From the NCBI GenBank assembly GCA_030435675.1, contig CM059625.1, forward strand, positions 13,640,001-13,704,000: a stretch of 64,000 nt of DNA. Direction: 5' to 3'. Of this stretch, positions 21,001 to 32,600 are shown piece after piece (position 1 is the first letter of the stretch; the number at the start of each line of letters is the position of its first letter). A program made the translations under genes and the position numbers. The notes beneath the pieces were generated by a model that was not told the DNA's origin, searched no databases, and worked only from the letters and a program-made list of their open reading frames with translations. This DNA is from Steinernema hermaphroditum (taxonomy: Eukaryota > Nematoda > Chromadorea > Rhabditida > Steinernematidae).

Positions 21001-24000
21001 TCTCACTCTTCAGCACTTTTGCCTTTCTCATCTCTCTCACGGTGTGTGAGTACTCGTCAGGTATGCACAGAAGAACAGGCTCTAAACATCTCAAGAAAAC
21101 ATCAAAACACTTCGCTCCAAGCGTTTATCAAAAATACCATCTACGAGGTCGAAAGTTCCGCTCTCGTGCACAGCACTGGACGTCGCCTCGGGTGTGGCAA
21201 AGTTCTCTAGCAGCGTTGGGTCTTTCGCCTATAGATGGAGGTGATAAGCGCATTACGTTGTGTTCTGCTGACTTCGCAACCTACCAGTTGTTGGAATTCA
21301 TGGATACCGACAATCAGCTTTTGACCTACGAAAATTAGTGGCAGAGTTGGCGATCTGGAGTTGTCGGCAATCTGAATATGATGCTTGTCTTTGATAATTT
21401 CTCATCTCGATATTCAATTCGATACTGATCTAAGTTAAACCCTGATCATGTAGTTCCCGTCCGATGTTCCTCACAAGTCCCGCTTTATTTACTTAAATGG
21501 GACGAATAATTGTTCAAGATGTTGCCCATTGAACAGTCGTTATAGCGCCTTTCATCTCACAATTCACTACAGTACCTAGCATTCACCGTATAAGATTGGT
21601 GAACAACAGCGAGATCCCATATTTAGCTAAACCTTAAAACGTTTATTTTTATATCGGATCAATAATACTACGGAACATCTGCTTTGACATCTCACCGTCG
21701 TACAACAAATACAACCTGTTCTGAGTTCGTAATTGCGGTGGCCGAGCAATAGAAAGACCAGTAGGAAGACTGTGACTAACGATTTAAGGACTATTTGCCA
21801 AACATGACTTACCGCAGGTTGACTCTTGAATGTCAAATGCACGTAGGAAACACTTAAACTATCCAGCAGCTTTTTGACTGTCTCACAGTTTTTGTCTCCG
21901 TCTACAGAATATATTCTGATCGTCTTCTTCGAATAGTCGGCCATGACACTTTTGCAATTCAGCCAGAGACGCTCTTCTCAGGCCCATACGCTCTCAATAA
22001 GGGAAACAATGTGGCCTCTCGCCCCTCAAACGGCGATCGTGCGTATATGTAAGTGAATCACGAAAGGCGAATTTCGCGCTCACGGGAAGCGCAACGAAAA
22101 CAAAAACGCTGCTGGGAGCGGTGTTAATAGACGAAGGCAACAGTTGCAAACATAAATGTTTTCGCGTGGCAGCATCTTGCAAGAAGCACCGAAAATGAAT
22201 GAAAGACGCTCGCGAGAGTAGAACGCTGGTTCGGGCGACTCGGACTGGTTTTCTCTTTTTTTTTTGAAAGTGAGCTTTGTATTGTGTTGTTGTGCACACT
22301 TGAGTTCACTTATGTCGTCTCAACCACACACTCTTTCAGGTCGAGGTTCTGTTTGCCGCACAGCGAGAAGCTCGATGGCGATGCTGAGTGCCAGCTCTAC
22401 ACTCCTTATCATCGGAAGAATGTCAACGGACAGATCTACGTTTCGCGCAACTTCGTCTGCTTCGCCAGCAGGGTAATTCTTATTTAAAAGGGGAGTTTAA
22501 GAGTCAAAATGGAACAGGTCCCTCTTTTTTGTGCCTACTCGATCAAAACTGAAAAAAAAAAACAAAAAATTGTTATGTTTTCCATAGACAACGGTTTTTA
22601 TGATGTTAACTTGGCTTAGCTTGGCTTAACATATGGTAAAAGAGTTAATTATCATCGAAACATCAAACCTACCTGATGGAACACACATGATCGACCACCA
22701 TGACTTTATCTTATACAATGTTAGCGTTTTTTTTTTTGAGAAATTCTCATTCAGGAATGCATCGTGGCGTTTCGGATGATGTTAATCTTTAAGTGCCATT
22801 TTGTACAACACTAGCTTCTAGGCACATTTCAACTGGAAAAACAAAATAAGAACTGAAAGGCACTGGTCACACAAGAAGTCGCAATACGAGCACTGACTCA
22901 TGGGCATACTCATTTTACACCAATCATATATAGTGACCGGGAGCACCAACTGCTGGAAAGATAATTGTAATTGTGATCGTCATGGCAATCCAATGACAGC
23001 CCTTGAAAATTAGACAAAACTGAGCAAACAATTGCAGATAGATCGACTCGTAAACGTTGTTGTCCCTATTATGGATATTGTGAGTGTCGAGGAATGCGAT
23101 CGAATCAACAATCGAAGAGTGCACAAAGCCATTCGCATTCATCTCAACAACAACGTATGTTTCGAAGCGCAACGAAAATGTAGTTTTTTGTGTTTGTTTA
23201 GCAAGACTTCATCTTTAGTTCGCTTTCGGATCGGTCTACAGTAAAAGACAGAATCATGAAATTTCTCATGGAGTTGAGGGGTGGCCTCAAGAGACAGACT
23301 TCGAAGGAAGACCATCTTCTGGTAAACCTTACTGAGAGGCGCAGCAAAGAACATTCGTTACAGAAAGATGAAAAAGTGCAAAGCCTCGCAAATGCGATCC
23401 TGAAGGAACCTCTCTATGAGCGGTTTCCGTTTGGCGAAGACATTCCTAGTTGCACCAAAGAAAAGTGGAAGCAGCTCTACGCACAGTTCGGCGAGGGCGT
23501 TTCTATGTTCAGAACTGTGGAGTTGCATCGCCTGCTATTGGAAGGAGTTTCTCCGAGAGAGAGAGGCAAGATCTGGATGATTTGCTCGGGAGCGGCCGCC
23601 GAAATGGCTCTCCATAGGAATGAATACCTAATGTTACTGCTGAAGAGTCAGGATCAGAATATGCTAGCGATGGAAGAGATCGAAAGGGATCTTCACAGGT
23701 GAGTCATGCACCTTAAAGAAGAGCTTAAAACTGTTGGATTCGCACACAACAATACACCACTTTCTATACGTCTATAATTTCATGTTGCAGATCACTACCA
23801 GAACATGCTGCCTTTCAATGCGGAGTCGGAATCGACGCTCTTCGAAGAGTACTCACTGCGTACGCGGTTAGAAATCCGAACATCGGATACTGCCAAGCCA
23901 TGAACATCGTCGCCTCTGTCTTTCTGCTGTTCACTTCCGAGGAAGAAGCCTTCTGGCTTCTCGTTGCCCTGTGCGAGCGCCTTCTTCCTGACTACTACAA

Positions 24001-26466
24001 CACGAAAGTTGTTGGAGCGCTTGTCGATCAAGGTAACACGGTCGTATCAAAAAACTGGATCATATTTATTTGCAGGGGTGTTTTCCGATCTTGTCATAGA
24101 GAACTTGCCCACACTTCATTCAAAATTGGTGGAACTCGGACTAGATGACATGATAGCACTCTCCTGGTTCCTGACTCTCTTCCTCAACGCAATCCGATTT
24201 GACTCGGCGATCAGAATTCTCGATTTGTTCTTTTTCGATGGCGCAAAGGTACTTATCGACCGGCAGTATCATGCTCCATGCGTTCATTTCAGTTAATGTT
24301 CCAAGTGGCACTGGAGATGCTGCAAGAGAACATGATCAAAATTAGGAACGCGAGAGACGACGGAGAGGCGCTAGTGACCCTGTCGAAGTACACTGAATCG
24401 ATCAGTAACAAGGAGAATGGAGCGCCGAATACAGTAAGAAAGAGAAGCATAAACTTCTTGCACAGTGCATTCCAGATATTTATCGGAAATCTCATTACTG
24501 AGTCCTACCGTAATTTCGGCGAAGCGTTGACGACGGAAAAGATTGATCAGTTGAGGCTCAAGCACAGACTGAAGGTGGTCCAGGGTCTGGAGGATAGCCA
24601 GATGAAAAGCATCATAAGAAGTGTCGGAAAGGAGTGCAAATTTACATACGACGAACTAGAGATGCTCTACTATCTAGTAAAGGTACGAATTTTGGTCAAA
24701 AGAAGCTGTATTGGAATACACACCTATGTGGTTAATACAGGTTATCGATGTGTTTATGCTGACAGAGATGGCTCAGAACACCATTACACAGATTTGCTTC
24801 ACGTTTGTTGATCATGACCTTTTTTTTTTTCAGGAGGAGCACCTTCTCTCTTGGAAACCTCGTACTCCGCTGAATCGAAAGTACGGTTTCGAAGAGAAGC
24901 CTCGCCTGGACGCCTGTGTGCAGTCCCAATACCGCCTCGACTACGATCTTTTCAAGAAAATCTTCCCTGGTCTTCTCCCATGGAAAAATCTTTCAGACGT
25001 GTTCATTATCCGGGTCTTTAGGGTAACTGATCGTATCTTTTATAGCTTCCACATATCATGTCCGTTCAGCTGCTTGATATCAGCGAAACCGGTTTCCTCA
25101 CGTTCCGAGACATTTGCTACTGTCTTGGAATGCTCCTGAAGGGCGATTCGGCGGAGAAGATCACCATGTTTTACAAGTGCCACATTCCGCCAGCCTACAA
25201 CCCGATGGACAACGACGATCACGACAACAGATCGGACTGTAGGCAGTGTCTCTAAATGGATAGATGCAAACATTCGATTGCAGGCGGTTCAACAGAAATG
25301 GCTGTGGAGGCCTGTACAGTTCTGGGAAGCGTTCCCAATTCTCCTGCTAGACAGCCTATCATGAGGAGGTCATCGATAACAACGACCGATGAAGCGACCA
25401 TTGTAGACAGTGTCAGTGGATCGTACAGCACGTTGTCCGAGGCAAATAAATACAACGAAATCAGCGACCCTATCCTGTCTTCCAGCGTTTCGCCATCCGA
25501 TGATATGATGAGTACTTCGCAAATCGAAACTGGTAAAGGCCCTTTGTCAATTTTACGATAACAGCAACATTGCAGATTTAAATCAGGTCAGTCGATATAG
25601 CGACGACCTGTCGGACATTTGTGAAGTTGCCAATATTCGACTTGAGACCAAGGCCCTCATCCCCATAAATCAGGTACTTGTCCCGGCTTCACTTATTACT
25701 TTCACCTTGCCCTTAGGACCAATTCATCGAACTGTGGCGAACGTTCTGTGATCTGTTCGACAGAGACACCGACGATCAGTCGCTCTATCATTCGCTGGGA
25801 TTAGTGGGTATGTTGCAAGTGCACCTGCTTATGACGAGGCGTATTCCCATTTTAGCTGCGCAGCTGCTTAATCTTTGCGAAACGCACAAGAATATGAGGA
25901 AAGTCGAAGACCAAATCAAGGAAGCCATGAGGACCGATGATCCGATGGCTGACGCAGCGAGACAGGTACAACAAAGGTATGATCCGTAAGATGACGACTA
26001 AGTAGGGCGATTCAGTTCGCTTTGGAGTATCGTAAAGAACGGGTACAATATGACATCAAAATGAGACTTATCCATTGTTTTACGACGCGTAGAATGCTTG
26101 CCCATGAACATCTTTACAACCGAAGCGATAATCTTTTAACATTTCTTTTATTTCAATCCATTGTTTGCTGAATATTTTCGTTTAACCAATTGGTCTTTGG
26201 TCTGAATTGCCAGGGTCGTTTGAATGCGAAACACGCTATTTACTGTTAAATGTAGAGCAGAGAAAGCGAAAGCAAAAACAGGAACAAGATTGCGCCCTTC
26301 TCTAACGAAAAATTTCAGAGCCGACGACTCCATCGATAGCTGGCAACTGAACGTCGAGCAGATCATCGCCTCCATCTTGAACGAAGAGTGCCTTGCTGAG
26401 TTCTTTGACCGCAAACATTCGCTTAAAGAACTTATCGACACGTACAAACAGACCAAAGTGTCCTGA
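18001..26466 (+). CDS. TBC1D8/TBC1D9-like GRAM-TBC-EF-hand Rab GTPase-activating protein
   Basis: This is a large Rab-GAP. Exons: 18001-18044, 18096-18265, 18313-18390, 18630-18725, 18773-18859, 18903-19227, 19294-19437, 22340-22472, 23038-23154, 23202-23698, 23791-24032, 24076-24248, 24293-24433, 24476-24682, 24834-25022, 25070-25238, 25284-25532, 25576-25673, 25717-25807, 25856-25976, 26319-26466. All phases agree, giving 1172 aa like human TBC1D9. The start MVWVKPEDV matches the family N-terminus. GRAM domain 1 contains [24 protein letters not shown] 2 contains [13 protein letters not shown]. The TBC catalytic fingers are intact: arginine finger IERDLHR (R564) and glutamine finger GYCQAMN (Q599). 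An EF-hand-like loop ([14 protein letters not shown]) and the conserved C-terminal [13 protein letters not shown] follow. The 2.9-kb seventh intron houses another gene on the opposite strand. Exons 13a/13b are separated by a stopless 42-nt intron that might be retained. Confidence 0.93.
19483..21944 (-). CDS. glutaredoxin-like/DEP/DUF547 protein nested in the TBC gene intron
   Basis: Ten exons (21944-21813, 21371-21285, 21228-21138, 21081-20923, 20874-20781, 20741-20594, 20341-20144, 20103-19876, 19832-19689, 19647-19483) join in phase to 481 aa. The N-terminus is a glutaredoxin/thioredoxin fold ([20 protein letters not shown]; later [19 protein letters not shown]). The usual CxxC is reduced to DKNC, so only the second Cys remains. 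A DEP-like region follows ([17 protein letters not shown] to [17 protein letters not shown]). The rest is DUF547: [49 protein letters not shown]. Grx-DEP-DUF547 is a known nematode architecture, of unknown function. The whole gene lies in TBC intron 7; its stop is 46 bp from the host exon and an AATAAA lies between them. The large first intron (21812-21372) could hide another small exon. Confidence 0.85.
20400..20557 (-). pseudogene. Cys-loop ligand-gated ion channel exon fragment
   Basis: On the minus strand, inside the intron between exons 6 and 7 of the DUF547 gene, one open stretch reads [20 protein letters not shown] then TQNYIVIAF. This is the Cys-loop signature of pentameric ligand-gated channels (C, 13 residues, second Cys, with the invariant FPFDxQ). 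The second Cys is Tyr here. It is out of context: splice phases of the surrounding gene do not need it and no other channel exon is near. It is best read as a relocated, decayed exon fragment. Confidence 0.6.
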
Positions 26467-29400
26467 GTCCCCTCTCCCCTCCTTTCATTCACTTTCGCAT
26501 AATCGTAGGCTCCTTAGACTAAATCCGTGATGTTGTGCTCTTCCCTCTTGTTACGTGTATACTCGATAAAGATTTACGGGAACGTCGGTGTTATTGTCGA
26601 GCAGAAACTAATTGAATGAATCGAAAATCGGATTTTCACATGGTGCGGCACTACTTATTAATTTCCGTTGATTGACTCACTGCTCTCTTTGAAGCCGTAC
26701 CAGCCTGGACGCCGTACTCGCGCTGGTTCCTGGTTCGCTGCGCTCTTGCTGATTCGGAATAAGTTAAGAGAAATTAGCTGTTCTAAGGAGTGCTATGAAA
26801 AATGGTGTCTTCATAAATTCTGTGGGTACATGATCAAAATTAGGATTCTTTTCTTGTTCACACATGAGCAGTTCTGGTTCACGTTTAGTGAAAGGTCAGT
26901 TTCTTTGTGATAACTACGGTTCTTTAGAATTCCGCTGAGCGCACCGCCTGATTCATGTAGTGCAGCCCAATTTAAATTCTTCTACAACAGGCTGACAAAG
27001 GCCATTCTGAATGGGTAAGCGTAAAGGACGAATGTGTTCCTTTCGGATGTTTTGCTCGATGTTGAAAATGCAATGGTCACACTTTTCTGACGTAGAAATT
27101 ATTTTCGATAACTCGGAGTCAACAGTTATATATCGAAGCACTGACAACAGTCAGTCTTCTCTCCAGTCCATCATATGATTATGTTCAGAATGGTCTTTGT
27201 GGTTGCCTCGTTCTTTGCTCCCAGAACGCTCGAGAACCAAGAATGTGGTTGTTTCCCTACGGACGTGGGCTTCTTAAAGTTTCCGATTTTAAGACTTCCA
27301 TTTAGGGGAAATTTCAGTGAGTGGACGGAAGTCGTTTAAGAGTGCATGAGAGCAATCTTCAGTGGACACACAGAGAAGACAATAATGCACTCCTAGAAAG
27401 TTTTGGATGTGAAATGCCTAGCGAGCGCAGATTTTAAATTGATCTGGTAGGATCTGAGTTCTCTAAAGAAAAATCCTTTTTATCCTTTTTTTAAATATTC
27501 GCTTTTCGCTCTCATAAATTTTTAAAAATTTAGCCCCTATTATCGTCGCTCTCTTCGTTTTTAAATCAAGGAAACATTAGCCAAATGGCTCAACGTTTAA
27601 GTGGATACAGAAAATGTCAGGCGCAGCTTCAGCGGATGTGCGAGTGTCGACTCTGTAGCAGACACCTCCGCGCTTTCCGCCTTCTTCGAATCTCTTTATC
27701 CGTTCACCAAAGCACTTTACTCGTGAAGTTCAAAAAGGCTTATCTATGCTAAGCAGGAAATGTTTGTTAAGAATTGAGCTGAACTCACGCTACGGAGTCA
27801 GAAGTTTGACTCCCCTCGAGCGAGATGAACATTTTTCCCGAACATAGAGGACATGGATGTCTGCGACTTCTCTCTTTCGTGAAGCATCGTGACGACATCT
27901 CCTCTTGTGACATAGGCCGACTGTAATCCTTTAATCTGTGTGAGTAAGCTATGAGCAATTTTATCAAAAGGATGAAGGACTAAAGAAAGTCCGTCAAAGC
28001 CTCTTTGATGCTGACGATTTCCTGGGATACCCGGCCTACGCGCAGACGACATCACAATGGAATCTACCTATCCATTTCTTTTTTTCGGATTCATACTGAA
28101 CTGCTATTCAACCGTTACTCGATATCAATTGTTGCGGTCCTGGCTGGGCACAGTGCTCCTATTCGGATCATAAATTTCTCAAGAAGCATTTGGAAGTTCG
28201 ATGTTGTCGGAAGTTTATCCCAATGTCCATGTTTCCTTTTTCCGACCCGTAGTCCCTAGTGTGCTCTAAATGTCTCGACGTTGACGTTTGGAGGTGCAAA
28301 AGGCTTCTGGACACAGGAAGTTCGCTCTGCTGCGTGCAAATCTCGTCGTTCCCTGCAAACGACGATCGTCTTTCCTACTGGATGCCCATTAGCGACTTCA
28401 GAGTTTCACTTCCATTTCCCCTTCATGCGACACCGGCACTCTTTGCGTCAAATTTCGTGCCGATCCTCGTCGGCTGTACTCACGGAATAAGGTTTCCCCT
28501 TAAATACTTAAATTGGTTAAAGAAATTAGCCGACTCCTAAACTGTTTTACACTCCTTCGCTTGGCGACGAGAGAGTATTTAAGATTGATCGAAATAGTGG
28601 AATGAGCTATAAACTTTGTGCTCTCATCTAACCTCTGTCATCAGAAGCGCTGCGTTTTTTTCGATGTGTTATCACTGATTGTAGTACATCTTAATCATTT
28701 ATCCGAACTTCAGATAACTGAGACAGCGAAAAAACTGAACATCTGCCGATTTTCGCAGTTTTTCAACTAGGAGCAATTTTATCAAGAAGAGTGGTTAGTT
28801 CAGCTATAGTTTGCCCAGCTAAGGTCTGACAATATGCTACAATTACGTGCACAATAGAGCGCTCATATTTCGCCTTCATTACCTCTGTGAAAAGGATCCC
28901 CTACGCTTCATGTTTCTCCTCATTTGTTCTTTTATCTGTCTTTTTGGCGTCCAAGGAACAACGCTACAGTACTTTGCCAGTTCCGCATGGGTGATACCAG
29001 AGATCGCGCAAAGCCATTTCATTTTTTCAACTTTTCTCGTGCACCAATACAAACACCGAAGCCACTATTCTCATCATATCGGCGTCAATTAGTTCCAACA
29101 TTTCTCGAGGCGCTTTGTTTTGCGGCCTCTCAGCCGCCGCCTTTAAACTTTACATCCGCCTGTCAGCGACCCGAGTAATAATTCGATCAAATTTGAAAGG
29201 AGCTCGTCCTCACCGTCTCATTAATCAGCTTTGATTTTCGCTCTTTCGGCCCGCGATCGCTCTTTCGGCCCGCGATCACTGTCATTGCTGCAGGGTTTAA
29301 GAGCCTATAATCGCCTATTAATGCGTCACATTCTCCACATTTCCTCTTCCTCATTAGTCTCATCATTATAATGCTCAATGTTTCTACGCTCAAAGAAACA

Positions 29401-29553
29401 AACAAGCACGTCACCAATCTCCCTCCACTAAGCCGCATTGAGCAAGCAGGTAGGCGTCCTCCCCTTTCAGACGTGTCCTATTTGAACTGCTCAGCTCTTA
29501 GCCGATACCACCGCGGAGCTCATCGCGTCTGGAGTGACAAGCTCGCGAGGCAC
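26467..29553. other. gene-free stretch after the TBC gene
   Basis: About 3.1 kb contain only short ORFs without recognisable motifs. A 19-bp unit (CGCTCTTTCGGCCCGCGAT) is tandemly doubled at 29239-29276. A 21-bp string at 27805-27825 (TTTGACTCCCCTCGAGCGAG plus A) recurs at 31100-31120. Confidence 0.4.
29239..29276. repeat. two-copy 19-bp tandem repeat
   Basis: The unit CGCTCTTTCGGCCCGCGAT occurs twice without spacer. Confidence 0.9.
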
Positions 29554-29612
29554 ATGGAGAGTTCGCCCGAGGCGAACTCCCCGGCCATGCCAGTAGTGAA
29601 TGCCCCATCCAG
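29554..29612 (+). CDS. candidate distal first coding exon of the Kv channel gene
   Basis: A 59-nt exon reads MESSPEANSPAMPVVNAPS and ends AG followed by GTAGAA, phase 2. Joined to the exon at 34809, which begins with a lone C, it restores Ser and continues QLASGGVVALHTRQ with no frame break. Base composition and codon choice look coding, unlike the flanks. The upstream frame is also open. It would give a 525-aa channel with a 5.2-kb first intron. The competing start is at 34680. Evidence is compositional and phase-based only. Confidence 0.45.
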
Positions 29613-32600
29613 GTAGAATGCCTAAATTTTCCTTCTCTTCATTCCGGAAACCATACAAAGTTTTTCTTATTCTGCTTGCGTTTGACGCTTTGCGAACGGC
29701 TTCTTGACAGATGTTTTTGTTCTCGTGTACCGCACAGCATGCCTTAATGTGCCTTATAGTAGTGTCGACTGCACCGTAGACCTTAGTTCCATGACTCAGT
29801 GTTTTCAACAGATGTCTAACGAGAACCATCGTGTGAATTCCCATGTTTGTTTTGCAATATTTTATTGTTATGTGATTCACATTACCAAGAGTTCCGTAAT
29901 CATTCCCATTATGTTCTTTTGCGAGCACGTCAATCGCGTGAGACTGAAAGGTATCGCTTGAGGTAGGCGCACACGCAAGCTTTGCTGATTGTTGTGTGGT
30001 GGAAAAAGTGCTTCATGTGATTCTGTCTGTCGGTGGTGTGACCGCTGGAATAGCTACTTTATGTAAGCGGAAAGTTCTTTAAAAATGGGCCCAAAATTAC
30101 GTAGAACTGTATGTAGAATTTTGCGAAAAAACTACAAAGTGGAGTGTATTTTAGGGAGATGTAGGATATTGTTATGGTTCACGTGTTTGGATAATTGAAA
30201 GTCAAAGAGTGACGAGATCAGCTTAGGTGATAGTTCCATGACTGTGCCACATATAACATCGTTGGATAGCTCTGCGCAATCATTTGTTTTACTGCATACC
30301 ATGCAAAACCTTATTTTAGACGCTCTCCGGCATGTTCTCTACGTGGGCGTGCCGAGCTTGAGCACACGTACACCGCGTCCGAAAGCCGAAACGTTAATCT
30401 GCCAGCTACAAGTTTCTCACCTGCGTTCGTTGATCATTAGCGCACTCTTTGCACATTCGCCTTCCAGCTCACCCCTTGCACCACAATATGCAATATACTT
30501 CCTGAATGCAAACGAGACGCCATGGATGGCTAATGCAGCGTCGTGAGGAATTCAATTTGTGTCTTTCATAAATCGTGCTCTCATCTATAGGAATGCATAA
30601 ATTACGGTTCGCCATCTATTGGGTACGATGAGCATTCGTTCAGCCGCGGAAATTAGGTAATTGACCTTAATTTGTTGAAGAAAACATCCTTTCTGGATTA
30701 CGGTATTCATTACCGGACATAAATTGAGTTTCCGCTATTAGACCAGCGGCACTTGTTCGCGGCTCAAAGATCGAAACCGCATCGGATATTTTCCTTTTGG
30801 GGCATGCGCAAGGCCCTCTAAGAGATCTCAACCAAACCGATTAGACTAGGCTTGGATGGTCAAAGCTGTGAGCTATGAAATGCGTTTCGGAAATACAATT
30901 TTAAATAGGGAAAAACTCAGTGTTGATGGGCGCTACCGTAACCCGAACTTCCGTGAATCTAATCTGCCGCTCAACCTCTGTTTTTGACAACTGACGGGTC
31001 CACATTGTAGATCCCCTGATAACAGCACCCACTTTGAATAGTAGTAATAAAATCTCGGCGAAATGTTGCAAAACCACATGCACTTATGATTCATTGAAAT
31101 TTGACTCCCCTCGAGCGAGACGAATCTCCAGATCTTAAAGATTGGGGCGCTGATGTTCTTCGAACGTTGTTATCTTGAATTTCGGCCTTTTACCGCTGCC
31201 ACATTCAGTCTTTTTATGGTTTTTCGATTGCTTATTATTTGCAGGGTATAATTCAGATCCAAACAGTGTACACGCAAAGCGTGTTTCGTCTCACGCCATA
31301 CTCCTTTGGGAGCTATAAAAACCTATCACGGAATGCTACAAATTGAGAATGGGTTTTAGGTGCACTCTGGCACTCTGCTGGTTAGAACCAAATATAAACA
31401 ATGGACATTACCTTATGTATGAGCGGGCTGTTTTCCGCGTATAAGTTCGAGGACCAATATTTACCACTTCAATGCTAATGAAAAAAATTAACTACTTTCT
31501 CATATAGTGAAAGCAATGAGGGGCTTCATGAAGCTTTGTATGCGCGGAAAGCACTGCATTTCCGTGTTACGTCGCAGACTAACATGACTCAACAACAAGA
31601 AAATTAACAAAAGAATGACTATGTCAACATTATTCCGAAGAGAGGATTTGAAAAAGGCTTCACACGGCACTGTGCTCTCGCTTAATTTGACGAATCATGG
31701 TGTTTTCCGCAGCTTTTGCGTCATTGTCATTTACAAGTTGAAGACAAAGGCTAAGCACAGCCGCTGTTTATAACATTCGGAGCGCGACAACGCCTAATTG
31801 ACGACACTTGGAAATATTTAATTATCGCTACTTGAACATTTTCTTCCTCGCGATAAGACGTTACGTAATTAAGCGAGCTTTTCTGGATACTCGCTGTGCC
31901 TTAACTGTTTCGGCAAGTTATAAAGATCCTTCTATCGAGTCCTTCTAATTTCGGATTCTTTTCAGCGCCGTTTGCTTCCTTATTTTCCAAAATCATTCTA
32001 CTAATGACGTTATTTACATCGCATGAGAAGTTGGTTTCTGGCCGCCCATGGTCATGACGTCTTCGATATATTTGCATTTTTGTTTCGGAATTGTGTAAAA
32101 AGATATTGGTGGCTAAATATCCACCGCATCTTGTCACGGGGACATTCATTAGCCAGCGTATGTGAAATTCGACTTCCCAACTTTCAGTCATCAACCTCTG
32201 AAGCCTATTCTTTCCCAAATTTACCGGAAGCCGTAGGCAGTCTTTATTGCATCATAAAAACCTTATCACGCAATTTTGCGTTTGACACCTTTGAAAGTGA
32301 TTGACACGCGAATGGATACCCGCCAGAGGGGTCAAAGAGTGCCGACGAATACGGTAAGCGTCAGAAATGGGTTCCCTACGCATGTCATAAATCAAAGTGC
32401 CGTTCGACCGCAAATTCCTATTTTTTCCGGCGGCTAGTTTCGGCATTCACGACTTCTGAACGATCACATTTTGTGCCATCTGACATCTAATTAGTTGGAA
32501 AAACGACGAACCGCCCGGTTTTGTGCAGCCTGTCGATGTGTGTGGCATTCTGGCGAGGCGGCGAGTGATTGAGTGTTTTCTGTTGTGGACGAGGAGGGCT

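Noticed and set aside
21601..21720. Short glutaredoxin variant ending at a nearby stop followed by AATAAA
   Set aside because: An exon [11 protein letters not shown] could follow exon 1, but joining to 21371 restores the glutaredoxin PTLPLIFVG motif and the rest of the protein; it could be a minor isoform.
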